Source of the DNA: Betaproteobacteria bacterium
Lineage (GTDB): Bacteria > Pseudomonadota > Gammaproteobacteria > Burkholderiales > Rhodocyclaceae
Direction: 5' to 3'
Assembly (NCBI GenBank): GCA_016880375.1
Contig: JAEHDO010000048.1
Location: forward strand, 1-6,726
Length of the DNA: 6,726 nucleotides
Below the pieces are notes generated by a model that ran no database searches, was not told the origin of the DNA, and was given only the letters and a program-made list of their open reading frames with translations. A program made the position numbers and the translations under genes. Below, piece by piece: positions 1-6,634 of this stretch (its first letter is position 1; each line of letters begins with the position of its first letter).

Positions 1-356
1 CAGTGCAGCGCGCCGAAGAAGTTCACCTCCATGACGCGGCGGATCACTTCCGGCCGCGTGGCGGCAAAGGGGCTGCGGTGGGTAATGCCGGCATTGTTCA
101 CCAGCACGTCGATGCCGCCGAAGGCGCGCCGCGCCTCTGCCACCGCCCGGGTGCAGTCCTCCTCGCGCGAGACGTCGCACTCGCAGCCGATCGCATTGCC
201 GCCCAGCTGAGAAGTCAGCTCCTGCAGGACGGCGGCATCGCGGTCCAGGGCGACGATGCGCGCCCCGGCGGTGGCAAAGCGCAGGCACAGCGCCCGTCCG
301 AGTCCGCCGGCGGCGCCGGTGACGACCACCGTCCTGCCGGAGAAGTCACGCGCCAT
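1..356 (-). CDS. Classical short-chain dehydrogenase/reductase (SDR), N-terminal part, cut by window edge
   Basis: Only the first 118 residues are present; the 3' end lies beyond the left edge. They form the first half of a Rossmann fold of a classical SDR, an NAD(P)-dependent oxidoreductase acting on alcohol/carbonyl groups. The glycine motif TGAAGGLG is at residues 13-20, the acidic residue closing the second strand (ALD, D38) suggests NAD(H) over NADP(H), the CDV motif is at 60-62 and NNAG at 87-90. The catalytic YxxxK lies outside the window, so activity cannot be judged. ATG at 356 is chosen because it puts the glycine motif at the normal distance from the N-terminus; it overlaps the end of the upstream epimerase-like gene by 11 bp in another frame. 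No clear Shine-Dalgarno precedes it, so translation probably depends on coupling. It is the last visible gene of the five-gene operon. The substrate is unknown; an alcohol or hydroxy-acid dehydrogenase role is inferred from family only. Confidence 0.9.
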   Translation of the reverse strand, partial: MARDFSGRTVVVTGAAGGLGRALCLRFATAGARIVALDRDAAVLQELTSQLGGNAIGCECDVSREEDCTRAVAEARRAFGGIDVLVNNAGITHRSPFAATRPEVIRRVMEVNFFGALH

Positions 357-1311
357 GCCGATGCGTACGAAGATACAGATCGAACACCTGCGCCGAGGTG
401 AGCTGCGGCACGTAGCCGAAATCCTGCTTCAGCCGGGTGTTGTCGAGAACCGGTCTATAGCGCAGGAAATCCAGTTGCTCGGGACCGTACTGCGACAGGC
501 CCAGCGCCTTGAGCACACGCAGGGCCAGCCGCAGCAGGCCGGGCGGCAGCACGAGGCAGCGCTTGCCCAGTTTGGCGGCGATCTCGTGGATGGTCAGCAC
601 GCCGTCGCCGGCGACGTTGTAGATGCCGGCCTTGTCGCTCGCGATCGCCTGCAGCAGGCAGCCGACCACGTCCTGGTCCCAGATGAAGACGAAGGGACTG
701 TCGGAACCGCGGATGGCGAGCAGGCGCGGCTTCTCGAAGAGGTCGGTGATCTGGTTGCGCACCGTCTCGCCGAGGATGGTGCCGATGCGGAAGACGACCT
801 GCCTGAGTTCCGGATGTTCGGCGCGCCAGCGCGCCAGCATCTCCTCCACCAGGCGCTTGTGGTGCGCATAGGTGAAGGCTGCGTTGCCGCGCAGCGGGCA
901 ATCCTCGGTGAGCCAGGCAGGATTGTCGGCGTGGTAGCCGTAGGCCGCCCCGCTGGAGCTGACGACGATCTTCTTGACGCCGGTGGTGGTGCAGGCGATG
1001 AGCACGTTCTCGGTGCCCTGCACGTCGACCGAGTACTCGAACTGGCGGTTGCTGTCCCTGCCGGGTGTAACGATGGAGGCAAGGTGCACGACCAGGTCGA
1101 CCTTCCGCTGGTCGAAGAGCTGGATCAGCGCCGGCGAACGCACGTCGGCCTGCACATACTCGATTCCAGGTAAACGCCGCTCCGGCGGCACTTCGCGCAC
1201 GTCCGCCGCCACGACGCGGCTGACTTCTATTCTGCCGGCCGCCAGGGCGGCGACGAGCTGCGAGCCGAGGTAGCCGCCGGCGCCGGTGATGAGGACCGAG
1301 GGTGCGCTCAT
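346..1311 (-). CDS. NAD-dependent epimerase/dehydratase family protein (extended SDR)
   Basis: A 321-residue extended SDR, close to the usual length of the family. The N-terminal Rossmann fold shows TGAGGYLG (GxxGxxG, G10/G13/G16), an acidic D37 after the second strand consistent with NAD, the D-V-R segment at 56-58, HLAS at 76-79, the catalytic-serine strand VVSSSGAAYG (116-125), and the active-site pair Y148/K152 in YAHHK. The C-terminal part (after about 170) would bind substrate. Family members epimerise, dehydrate or oxidise sugar nucleotides, steroids and other secondary alcohols; nothing seen here identifies the substrate. The start at 1311 is preferred over an in-frame ATG at 1386 because it begins directly with the Rossmann strand and forms an ATGA overlap with the stop of the transporter gene. 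The 25-residue upstream extension would lie inside that gene. The 3' end overlaps the next SDR gene by 11 bp. Soluble cytoplasmic enzyme; no signal peptide. Confidence 0.9.
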   Translation of the reverse strand: MSAPSVLITGAGGYLGSQLVAALAAGRIEVSRVVAADVREVPPERRLPGIEYVQADVRSPALIQLFDQRKVDLVVHLASIVTPGRDSNRQFEYSVDVQGTENVLIACTTTGVKKIVVSSSGAAYGYHADNPAWLTEDCPLRGNAAFTYAHHKRLVEEMLARWRAEHPELRQVVFRIGTILGETVRNQITDLFEKPRLLAIRGSDSPFVFIWDQDVVGCLLQAIASDKAGIYNVAGDGVLTIHEIAAKLGKRCLVLPPGLLRLALRVLKALGLSQYGPEQLDFLRYRPVLDNTRLKQDFGYVPQLTSAQVFDLYLRTHRHGA

Positions 1312-2216
1312 CCTGCCGCGACTGGCGTCCGCCGCCGCCACAGGCTGGCCAGCGCCAGACCGGAAAGGATGTGCCAGATGCCCCACCAGGCGGCGACGAT
1401 GGCCATGCCGCCCATGCCGTTGAAAAAATCGAATACCAGCACCAGACCGAAGCCCGAGTTCTGGATGCCCACCTCCATCGACACCGCGCGCCGGTCGTAT
1501 TCGGACAGCCCGACTGCCCGTGCGCTCCAGTACCCCACCAGCAATCCGAGGCCGTTCATGAGGAACACCACCAGCACGACGCGGCCGACATATTCGATGA
1601 AGTACTTCCAGTTGGCGGCGAGCGCACCGACGATGAACAGGCCGAAGACAATGAGCGACAGTATCTTGAACGGCTTGTGTGCCCGCTCGGCGAAGCGCGG
1701 ATAGCGTTTTGCCACCGCCATGCCCGAGGCGGCCGGGATGCCGAGCAGGAAAACGATGGCCAACACGACTTCCATCGGACTGAGCGAGACGGCGTGGAGG
1801 ATTTGCGCCGTGCCCGGGTGCAGGCTGCCCCAGAAGGCGATGTTGAAGGGTGTGAAGAACAGCGAGCCGATCGTTGAGAAGGCGCTGATGGTGATCGACA
1901 GCGCCGTGTTGCCGCGTGCGAAGTGGGTGAGGAAGTTGGAGATGTTGCCGCCCGGGCAGGCCGCCACCAGCATCATGCCGAGGGCGATGCTCGGCGCCGG
2001 CTCCAGCAACAGCACGAGCAGGTAGGCCACCGCCGGCAGCATGACGAATTGCCCGAGCAGACCGATCAGCGTCGCCAGCGGCGCCGTCTTGATGCCCTTG
2101 AAGTCCTCGAACCTCATGTCCAGGGCCACGCCGAACAGCACGAAAGCGAGGATGAAGTTCAGCGCCACCAGAGAGGCAGGGCTGAAGTTCAGGCGGACGA
2201 GATCGATCTCATGCAT
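1308..2216 (-). CDS. Bile acid:sodium symporter (BASS) family transporter
   Basis: A 302-residue very hydrophobic protein with about nine to ten predicted membrane segments, matching the ASBT/BASS fold in length and layout. Two family hallmarks are visible: ACPGGNISNF (86-95), the first crossover region, and SMEVGIQNSGFG (246-257), the second. In the structurally known bacterial ASBT homologues the corresponding Asn, Glu and Gln residues bind the two sodium ions; here N94, E248 and Q252 are candidates, with Q56 possibly the Na2 glutamine. The protein is thus probably a functional Na+-coupled importer of an organic anion in the inner membrane. BASS members carry bile acids, pyruvate, pantoate and other acids, so the fold does not give the substrate; the operon with xsc suggests an organosulfonate or its precursor (inference). 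The start at 2216 follows the preceding stop by 12 bp, with a GGGGA element overlapping that stop. The end overlaps the next gene as ATGA. Confidence 0.92.
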   Translation of the reverse strand: MHEIDLVRLNFSPASLVALNFILAFVLFGVALDMRFEDFKGIKTAPLATLIGLLGQFVMLPAVAYLLVLLLEPAPSIALGMMLVAACPGGNISNFLTHFARGNTALSITISAFSTIGSLFFTPFNIAFWGSLHPGTAQILHAVSLSPMEVVLAIVFLLGIPAASGMAVAKRYPRFAERAHKPFKILSLIVFGLFIVGALAANWKYFIEYVGRVVLVVFLMNGLGLLVGYWSARAVGLSEYDRRAVSMEVGIQNSGFGLVLVFDFFNGMGGMAIVAAWWGIWHILSGLALASLWRRRTPVAAG

Positions 2217-2228
2217 GGTGGATTTCCC

Positions 2229-3983
2229 CTATTTGCCGGACGGTTCCTCATGCATCTTCTTGAAGTGGATCAGCCCCGGCGCCCACATGTGCTTGACCGG
2301 ATCGACGTCGACGTGGACCACCGCACACCTGCCCGACTGGATCGCCCGCTGCAGCGCCGGCTTGAGCTGCTTCGGATCGGAAACGCGCTCGCCATGGGCG
2401 CCCATCGCCTCGCCCAGCTTGTCGAATTCGATCTCGCCGAGGTCGGCCTTGATCGTCTCGTCCGGGTCGAGGTGCTTGAAGAGCATGGTCTTGAACGGCC
2501 GCAGCATGAACTGCTGGTTCATCTTCACCATGCCCCACTGGCGGTCGGCCAGCACGATGTAGATCACCTGCGCCTTGTTGCGCACCGCCGTCTCGACTTC
2601 CTGAGAATGGAAGCCCATGGCGCCGTCGCCGATGATGCAGCACACCGGCTTGCCCGGCCGCGCCAGCGCCGCCGCCACCGCCTGCGAAGTGCCGGCGCCG
2701 AGCATGCCGAACTTGAAGGTCGAGATCACCGTGTTCGGCACCGTCACCTGGTGGTAGAACATGGCCCAGATGGTGGCGTTGCCGCCGTCGGCGACCAGCA
2801 CCGAATCCTCGGGGAACACCTCGCGGCAGGCCGCGCCGATGTGGGCCGGATGCATCGGCACCGCCATGTCGGCGAGCGCCTTGTCCCAGCCCACGCGCTC
2901 TTCCTTCATGGTCCTGCCGTAGCCGGCGACGCGGGCGCGGCGGCCGTCGAGCCGCATCTCCGCCTTGCGCCGCTCCAGTTCGTCGCCGAGCAGCTCGAGG
3001 AAGCGCTTCGCGTCGGCGAGGATGCCAAGGTCGGCGGGCTTGTTGAGGCCGATCATGTCGCCGTCGAGGTCGACCTGGATGGTCTTCTGCTCGGAGGGAT
3101 GGCGCCAGTAGGGCGGCTTGCCCCACCAGTCGGTTTCGCCGACGCGCGTGCCGATGATCAGCGCCACGTCGGCCTCGTTGCGCACAGTATGGTTGAGCTT
3201 GACATGCGGCATGGTGATGGCCAGCGGCGAGGTCTCGTCCATCAGGCCGCGCGCCGCCCAGCTCGTCGTCAGCGGCGCATGCAGCAGCTCCACCACGCGG
3301 CGCAGCGCGTCGTAGGCGCCGGCATGGATGATGCCGCTGCCGGCATGGATCATCGGCGCCTCGGCGGCAATGAGCATCTGCGCCGCGCGCGCCACCTGCT
3401 CGGCCGTCGGCGTCACGGGGTCCATGTGGCGGTACTGGTGCGGCGCCCAGAAGGCGACGTCGGCCTTCACCTTGCCGTTCATGATGTTTTCGGGCACGTC
3501 GACGTGCACCACGCCGGGCCGGCCTTCCCAGCTCTTGCGCAGCGCCTTCCGCACCAGCTCGGGCACGCGGTCGAACGACGACACCGCCGAACTCCACTTG
3601 GCGATCCTGCCGATGACGCCGCTCTGGTCGAAGCATTGGTAGCTGCCGCCGCGGTCCGGATACATGATGCTCGGGCGGCGCGCGCTGGTGATCGCCAGCA
3701 CGCGGTTGCCGTCGGCCTGCTCGACCACCAGTCCGGGCAGGAGGTTGGCCACGCCCGGTCCGTTGCTGGCCATGCACACGCCGAGCCTGCCGGTCAGCCG
3801 CGCGTAGGTGCCGGCCATGTGCGCGGCGCAGCTCTCGTGGCGCGGCGTGACGATCTCGATGCCGAGCCGGTGCAGCGCCGAATAGAAGCCGAAATACGTG
3901 CCGTCGATGATGCCGAAGACCTTCTCCACGCCTTCCTTCTGCAACATGCGGGCGATCACCTCGCCGCCGCTGATTTCCGCCAT
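2229..3983 (-). CDS. Thiamine-diphosphate-dependent enzyme of the acetolactate synthase/decarboxylase superfamily, substrate unknown
   Basis: 584 residues with the three-domain order of the superfamily: PYR domain (about 1-170), central domain (about 190-335) and PP domain (about 375-565). The ThDP-activating glutamate is E50 in PRHESCAAHMAG, followed by SNGPGVAN (73-80). The diphosphate/Mg motif starts at GDG (452-454). At its far end, where most relatives have Asn-Asn, this protein has A479-D480 before RQWG, so an expected Mg2+-ligand Asn appears to be Asp. Family reactions are decarboxylation of 2-oxo acids, carboligation or C-C lysis. It is not an Xsc copy: the long Xsc signatures in the central domain are absent. 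It starts 10 bp after xsc, and its GAGGAG ribosome binding site overlaps the xsc stop, so the two are coupled. A role making sulfoacetaldehyde for Xsc, for example from sulfopyruvate, is attractive but unproven; the usual sulfopyruvate decarboxylase is the much smaller ComDE. A generic 'acetolactate synthase' label would be misleading. Confidence 0.93.
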   Translation of the reverse strand: MAEISGGEVIARMLQKEGVEKVFGIIDGTYFGFYSALHRLGIEIVTPRHESCAAHMAGTYARLTGRLGVCMASNGPGVANLLPGLVVEQADGNRVLAITSARRPSIMYPDRGGSYQCFDQSGVIGRIAKWSSAVSSFDRVPELVRKALRKSWEGRPGVVHVDVPENIMNGKVKADVAFWAPHQYRHMDPVTPTAEQVARAAQMLIAAEAPMIHAGSGIIHAGAYDALRRVVELLHAPLTTSWAARGLMDETSPLAITMPHVKLNHTVRNEADVALIIGTRVGETDWWGKPPYWRHPSEQKTIQVDLDGDMIGLNKPADLGILADAKRFLELLGDELERRKAEMRLDGRRARVAGYGRTMKEERVGWDKALADMAVPMHPAHIGAACREVFPEDSVLVADGGNATIWAMFYHQVTVPNTVISTFKFGMLGAGTSQAVAAALARPGKPVCCIIGDGAMGFHSQEVETAVRNKAQVIYIVLADRQWGMVKMNQQFMLRPFKTMLFKHLDPDETIKADLGEIEFDKLGEAMGAHGERVSDPKQLKPALQRAIQSGRCAVVHVDVDPVKHMWAPGLIHFKKMHEEPSGK

Positions 3984-3996
3984 CTGTTTCTCCTCA
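3984..3996 (-). promoter_or_regulatory. Ribosome binding site of the second ThDP-enzyme gene, overlapping the xsc stop codon
   Basis: On the minus strand the xsc stop TGA (3996-3994) is embedded in TGAGGAG, a near-perfect Shine-Dalgarno sequence that lies at normal distance from the ATG at 3983. Ribosomes ending xsc would be placed to start the next gene, which supports coupled, roughly matched synthesis of the two ThDP enzymes. Confidence 0.75.
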
Positions 3997-5766
3997 CATG
4001 CAATTTTTGTACTTGTCGAGCAGCCGTACCGGCTTCTGCAGCGCGTCGCGGCGGAACGGGTCGCCCAGCTCGCGCGTCACCATCACCTCCAGCACGGTGG
4101 TTCGGCCTTCCTTCTGCGCGGCGCAGGCGGCGGCGAGCGCCGGACCCGCGTCGGCCAGCTTCTCCACCACGACACCCTCCGCGCCCATGGCGCGGGCGAT
4201 GGCGGCGAAGCTCGGGTTCTCCAGGTTGGAACCGACGAAGCGGTTGCCGTAGAAATCCACCTGGTTCTTCTTCTCCGCGCCCCACTGCCGGTTGTGGAAC
4301 ACCACCGCCGTGACCGGGATCTTCTCGCGCACGCAGGTAAGGATCTCGCCGAAGCTCATGCCCCATGCGCCGTCGCCGACATAGGCCACGGCCGGCCGCT
4401 CCGGTGCCCCCAGCTTGGCGCCGATGATCGCCGGGAAGGCGTAGCCGCAGTTGCCGAAGCTCATCGCCGCGAAGAAGCTGCGCGGCCGATCGAAGCGCAG
4501 GTAGCTGTTGGCCACCGAGCAGATGTTGCCGATGTCGGTGGACACCATGGCGTCGGCCGGCAGGGCCTTTTCGAGTTCGCGCAGCATCTGGCGCGGGTGC
4601 ATGGCGGGGCTGTCCTTCGTAACCTCCAGGCTCCACGGGTCGCGCTCCTGCGGCCAGGCATCGAGCTCGGCCTCCCAGGCGGCCTTCTCCTGCGCGATCT
4701 CGTTGCAACGCTGTTTGCGGTTGGCGGCGCAGGCCGGCTCGCACGACTCAAGGCGCGAGAGCAGCGCCTCGGCCGCTGCCCGGGCGTCGGCGCAGAGGCC
4801 GATGGATATCTTCTTCACCAGGCCGAGCATTTTCGCGTCGGCGTCGACCTGGATGATTTTCGCCTGCTTCGGCCAGTAGTCGAGGCCGTGCTGCGGCAGC
4901 GTGCCGAAGGGGCCGAGGCGCGTGCCCAGCGCCAGCACCACGTCGGCTTTGGCGATCAGCTTCATGCCGGCTTTCGAACCCTGGTAGCCGAGCGGGCCGC
5001 ACCAGAGCGGATGCGCGGCCGGGAAGGCGTCGTTGTGCAGGTAGCTCGTCACCACCGGCGCGTCGAGCCGCTCGGCCAGACGCACGCAGGCCTCCACGCC
5101 GTCGGCCAGCACCACCCCGCCGCCGGAGACGATCACCGGGAATTTCGCCGAAGCGAGCAGCGCCGCCGCTTCGTCGAGGCTCTTCTCGCCGCCGGCGCCG
5201 CGCTCGATGCGGATCGGCGCGGCGATCTCGTAGTCGGCCTCGCCGTAGAAATGGTCGCGCGGGATGTTGAGCTGGGCCGGCCCCATCTCGAGGATGGCGC
5301 GGTCGAAGCAGCGCGCGGCGAGCTCCGCCATGCGCTGCGGCCCGCTGACATGGGCCTGGAACCGGGTGATCTTCGAAAAGACCGGCAGCTGCTCGGTCTC
5401 CTGGAAGCCGCCCAGGCCCATGGTCGTGCTGCCGGTCTCCGGCGTGATCAGCACCACCGGGCTGTGCGCCCAGTAGGCGGCGGCCACGGCCGTGACGAAG
5501 TTGGTGACGCCCGGCCCGTTCTGGGCGATGCAGACGCCATGGCGGCCGCAAACGCGCGCATAGCCGTCGGCCATGTGGGCCGCGCCCTGCTCATGCACCG
5601 TGGGGATGAAGCGGATGCCGGCCGCCGGGAAGAGGTCCAGCGCGTCCATGTAGGCCGAGCCGACGATGCCGAAGACATCGCGCACGCCCTGCGCCACGAG
5701 CGTTTCCACCAGCGCCTCGCTGGGCGTCATGCGCCGACGCAGCGACTCGGATTGACTGCCTGCCAT
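3994..5766 (-). CDS. xsc: Sulfoacetaldehyde acetyltransferase (Xsc)
   Basis: A 590-residue ThDP enzyme that cleaves sulfoacetaldehyde with phosphate to acetyl phosphate and sulfite (EC 2.3.3.15) in the cytoplasm. Identification rests on long segments recalled as characteristic of Xsc rather than of acetolactate synthases: HEQGAAHMADGYARV (58-72, with catalytic E59), SYLHND..FPAAHPLWCGPLGYQGSKA (241-266), GPFGTLPQHG (285-294), KMLGLVKKIS (312-321), SFFAAMSFGNCGYAFP (430-445) and the C-terminus TRELGDPFRRDAL (564-576). The ThDP/Mg motif is intact: GDG at 464-466 and N492 in HNRQWGAEKKNQ. The start at 5766 is preferred because GGAGG lies 4 bases upstream; an in-frame ATG at 5799 would fall in the predicted 5' leader, and one at 5730 (MTPSEA) lacks a good ribosome site. 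First gene of the operon, divergent from the IclR regulator. No pta gene to convert acetyl phosphate to acetyl-CoA is visible nearby. A diverged substrate cannot be excluded, but the signature match is strong. Confidence 0.9.
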   Translation of the reverse strand: MAGSQSESLRRRMTPSEALVETLVAQGVRDVFGIVGSAYMDALDLFPAAGIRFIPTVHEQGAAHMADGYARVCGRHGVCIAQNGPGVTNFVTAVAAAYWAHSPVVLITPETGSTTMGLGGFQETEQLPVFSKITRFQAHVSGPQRMAELAARCFDRAILEMGPAQLNIPRDHFYGEADYEIAAPIRIERGAGGEKSLDEAAALLASAKFPVIVSGGGVVLADGVEACVRLAERLDAPVVTSYLHNDAFPAAHPLWCGPLGYQGSKAGMKLIAKADVVLALGTRLGPFGTLPQHGLDYWPKQAKIIQVDADAKMLGLVKKISIGLCADARAAAEALLSRLESCEPACAANRKQRCNEIAQEKAAWEAELDAWPQERDPWSLEVTKDSPAMHPRQMLRELEKALPADAMVSTDIGNICSVANSYLRFDRPRSFFAAMSFGNCGYAFPAIIGAKLGAPERPAVAYVGDGAWGMSFGEILTCVREKIPVTAVVFHNRQWGAEKKNQVDFYGNRFVGSNLENPSFAAIARAMGAEGVVVEKLADAGPALAAACAAQKEGRTTVLEVMVTRELGDPFRRDALQKPVRLLDKYKNCM

Positions 5767-5770
5767 GCCC

Positions 5771-5775
5771 CCTCC
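5771..5775 (-). promoter_or_regulatory. xsc: Ribosome binding site deciding the xsc start
   Basis: GGAGG on the minus strand, 4 bases before the ATG at 5766. Neither alternative in-frame ATG (5799 or 5730) has a comparable element, so this site decides the start. Confidence 0.7.
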
Positions 5776-5794
5776 ATGCGCTTGTTGTCGGGGA

Positions 5795-5823
5795 ATCATT
5801 GCACAACGCCTTTTTTATGGCAA
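5795..5823 (-). promoter_or_regulatory. Predicted sigma70-like promoter of the xsc operon
   Basis: On the minus strand, TTGCCA (5823-5818; five of six matches to TTGACA) and AATGAT (5800-5795; four of six to TATAAT) are separated by exactly 17 bp. Transcription would begin near 5788, giving a leader of about 20 bases that contains the GGAGG site. The A/T-rich stretch stands out from the surrounding GC-rich DNA. Predicted by eye only. Confidence 0.5.
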
Positions 5824-5827
5824 TAAT
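5799..5827 (+). promoter_or_regulatory. Predicted sigma70-like promoter of the iclR-type regulator
   Basis: On the plus strand, TTGCAC (5799-5804) and AATAAT (5822-5827; five of six matches to TATAAT) are separated by 17 bp. The start would be near 5834, about 30 bases before the regulator's ATG. It occupies nearly the same bases as the opposing xsc promoter, so the two polymerases would compete. The -35 box is weak (three of six). Confidence 0.4.
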
Positions 5828-5845
5828 GAAACTTGTTGCTTCATT
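5825..5845. promoter_or_regulatory. Candidate operator: imperfect 21-bp inverted repeat in the divergent control region
   Basis: Half-sites AATGAAAC (5825-5832) and GCTTCATT (5838-5845) are inverted repeats matching at seven of eight positions around a 5-bp centre, TTGTT. The repeat covers the predicted -10 end and start of the iclR-type promoter and ends just upstream of the xsc -35 box. Binding there could repress the regulator and either activate or repress xsc. IclR proteins commonly bind such palindromes in divergent regions; assigning this site to the neighbouring regulator is inference. Confidence 0.5.
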
Positions 5846-5863
5846 TTATGGATTTCTGCAGCT

Positions 5864-6634
5864 ATGCCTGACAATAGCGACGAGCAGCACATTTCCTCCG
5901 CCCTGCGCGCCATCGCCGTCCTCGAAACCATCGCCGCTGCGGACGGGCCGCTCGGACTAGTTGAACTCATGGACGCAACCGGCCTTCCCAAGCCGACCGT
6001 GCACCGCATTGTCGGCCAGTTGCTGGATGCCGGGCTGCTTCTGCGCGAAGCCGAGGGCAAACGCTACGCCCCCGGGCCGAGGCTGGCTTCGCTCGGACTT
6101 GCCGCGCTGACCCACGTCGCCTGGCGCGCACCGCGCCACGCCATTCTCAAAGCGCTGGTCGCCGAGATCGGCGAGACCTGCAACCTTACCCTCCTCGACG
6201 GCACCGAAGTGGTTTACCTCGACCGCGTCGAGGCCGCCTGGCCGCTGCGACTGCATTTCCAGACCGGTTCGCGCGTGCCGGCGCACTGCAGCGCCAGCGG
6301 CAAGCTGCTGCTGGCGCTGCTCCCGTCGCGCGAGCGCAAGCACATCCTCGAGGCCCTGCCGTTCTCGTACCACACCGCCCATACCATCACCCGCCGGCGC
6401 GACCTGGAAGCAGCGCTCAAGCGCATCCGCAGCGAGCGCCTCAGCACCGACAACGAGGAATACCTCGACGGCACGGTGTGCGTCGCGGTACCCGTGGAAA
6501 GCGACAAGCGCCGGGTGCCGGCAGCCCTTGCAGTGCACGCCCCGACCAGCCGCATGACCCTCAAGCAGGCCTTGCAATGCGTTCCGGCGCTGCGCCGGGC
6601 TGCAGCCCGGCTCGCCGAATCCTTTCCGGAATAG
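5864..6634 (+). CDS. IclR-family transcriptional regulator
   Basis: 256 residues, typical for the family. The N-terminal winged helix-turn-helix (about 10-75) includes SALRAIAVLETIA, the helix-turn-helix region LVELMDATGLPKPTVHRIVGQL (32-53) and the wing RYAPGPRLASLG (67-78). The C-terminal effector domain (about 88-250) shows TCNLTLLDGTEVVYLDRVE (105-123), GSRVPAHCSASGKLLLA (135-151) and EYLDGTVCVAVPV (199-211), the usual IclR landmarks lining the ligand pocket. The start at 5864 is preferred because it leaves about ten residues before the DNA-binding domain, as in relatives; an upstream in-frame ATG at 5765 would add 33 residues of unrelated character encoded across the control region. No strong Shine-Dalgarno is seen. 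It is divergent from xsc with 97 bp between the starts, so it probably senses a substrate or intermediate of that operon and regulates both directions. The ligand is unknown. Confidence 0.93.
   Translation: MPDNSDEQHISSALRAIAVLETIAAADGPLGLVELMDATGLPKPTVHRIVGQLLDAGLLLREAEGKRYAPGPRLASLGLAALTHVAWRAPRHAILKALVAEIGETCNLTLLDGTEVVYLDRVEAAWPLRLHFQTGSRVPAHCSASGKLLLALLPSRERKHILEALPFSYHTAHTITRRRDLEAALKRIRSERLSTDNEEYLDGTVCVAVPVESDKRRVPAALAVHAPTSRMTLKQALQCVPALRRAAARLAESFPE

Noticed and set aside
256..1173. Plus-strand open frame of 305 codons opposite the epimerase-like gene
   Set aside because: The minus-strand frame carries intact SDR motifs (GxxGxxG, YxxxK); the plus frame has none.
1312..1386. N-terminal extension of the epimerase-like protein from the ATG at 1386
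   Set aside because: The extension would lie inside the transporter gene and precedes the canonical Rossmann start; the ATGA-overlap start at 1311 fits better.
1923..4313. Long plus-strand open frame of 796 codons opposite the two ThDP enzymes and the transporter
   Set aside because: It runs antisense across three well-identified genes, is rich in His, Arg, Asp and Ala as expected for the complement of GC-rich codons, and shows no known domain.
5767..5799. Upstream xsc start at 5799
   Set aside because: This ATG lies upstream of the predicted transcription start and lacks a ribosome site, whereas 5766 has GGAGG.
5784..5807. GTTGT / ACAAC inverted repeat in the control region
   Set aside because: Only five bases per arm with a long spacer; easily expected by chance and weaker than the repeat at 5825-5845.
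3898..5826. Plus-strand open frame of 642 codons opposite xsc
   Set aside because: Antisense shadow of xsc with the same low-complexity composition; it also crosses the control region and the second ThDP gene start.
5765..5863. N-terminal extension of the IclR regulator from the ATG at 5765
   Set aside because: It would cover the promoters and operator, has no family similarity, and the ATG at 5864 gives a normal-length protein.
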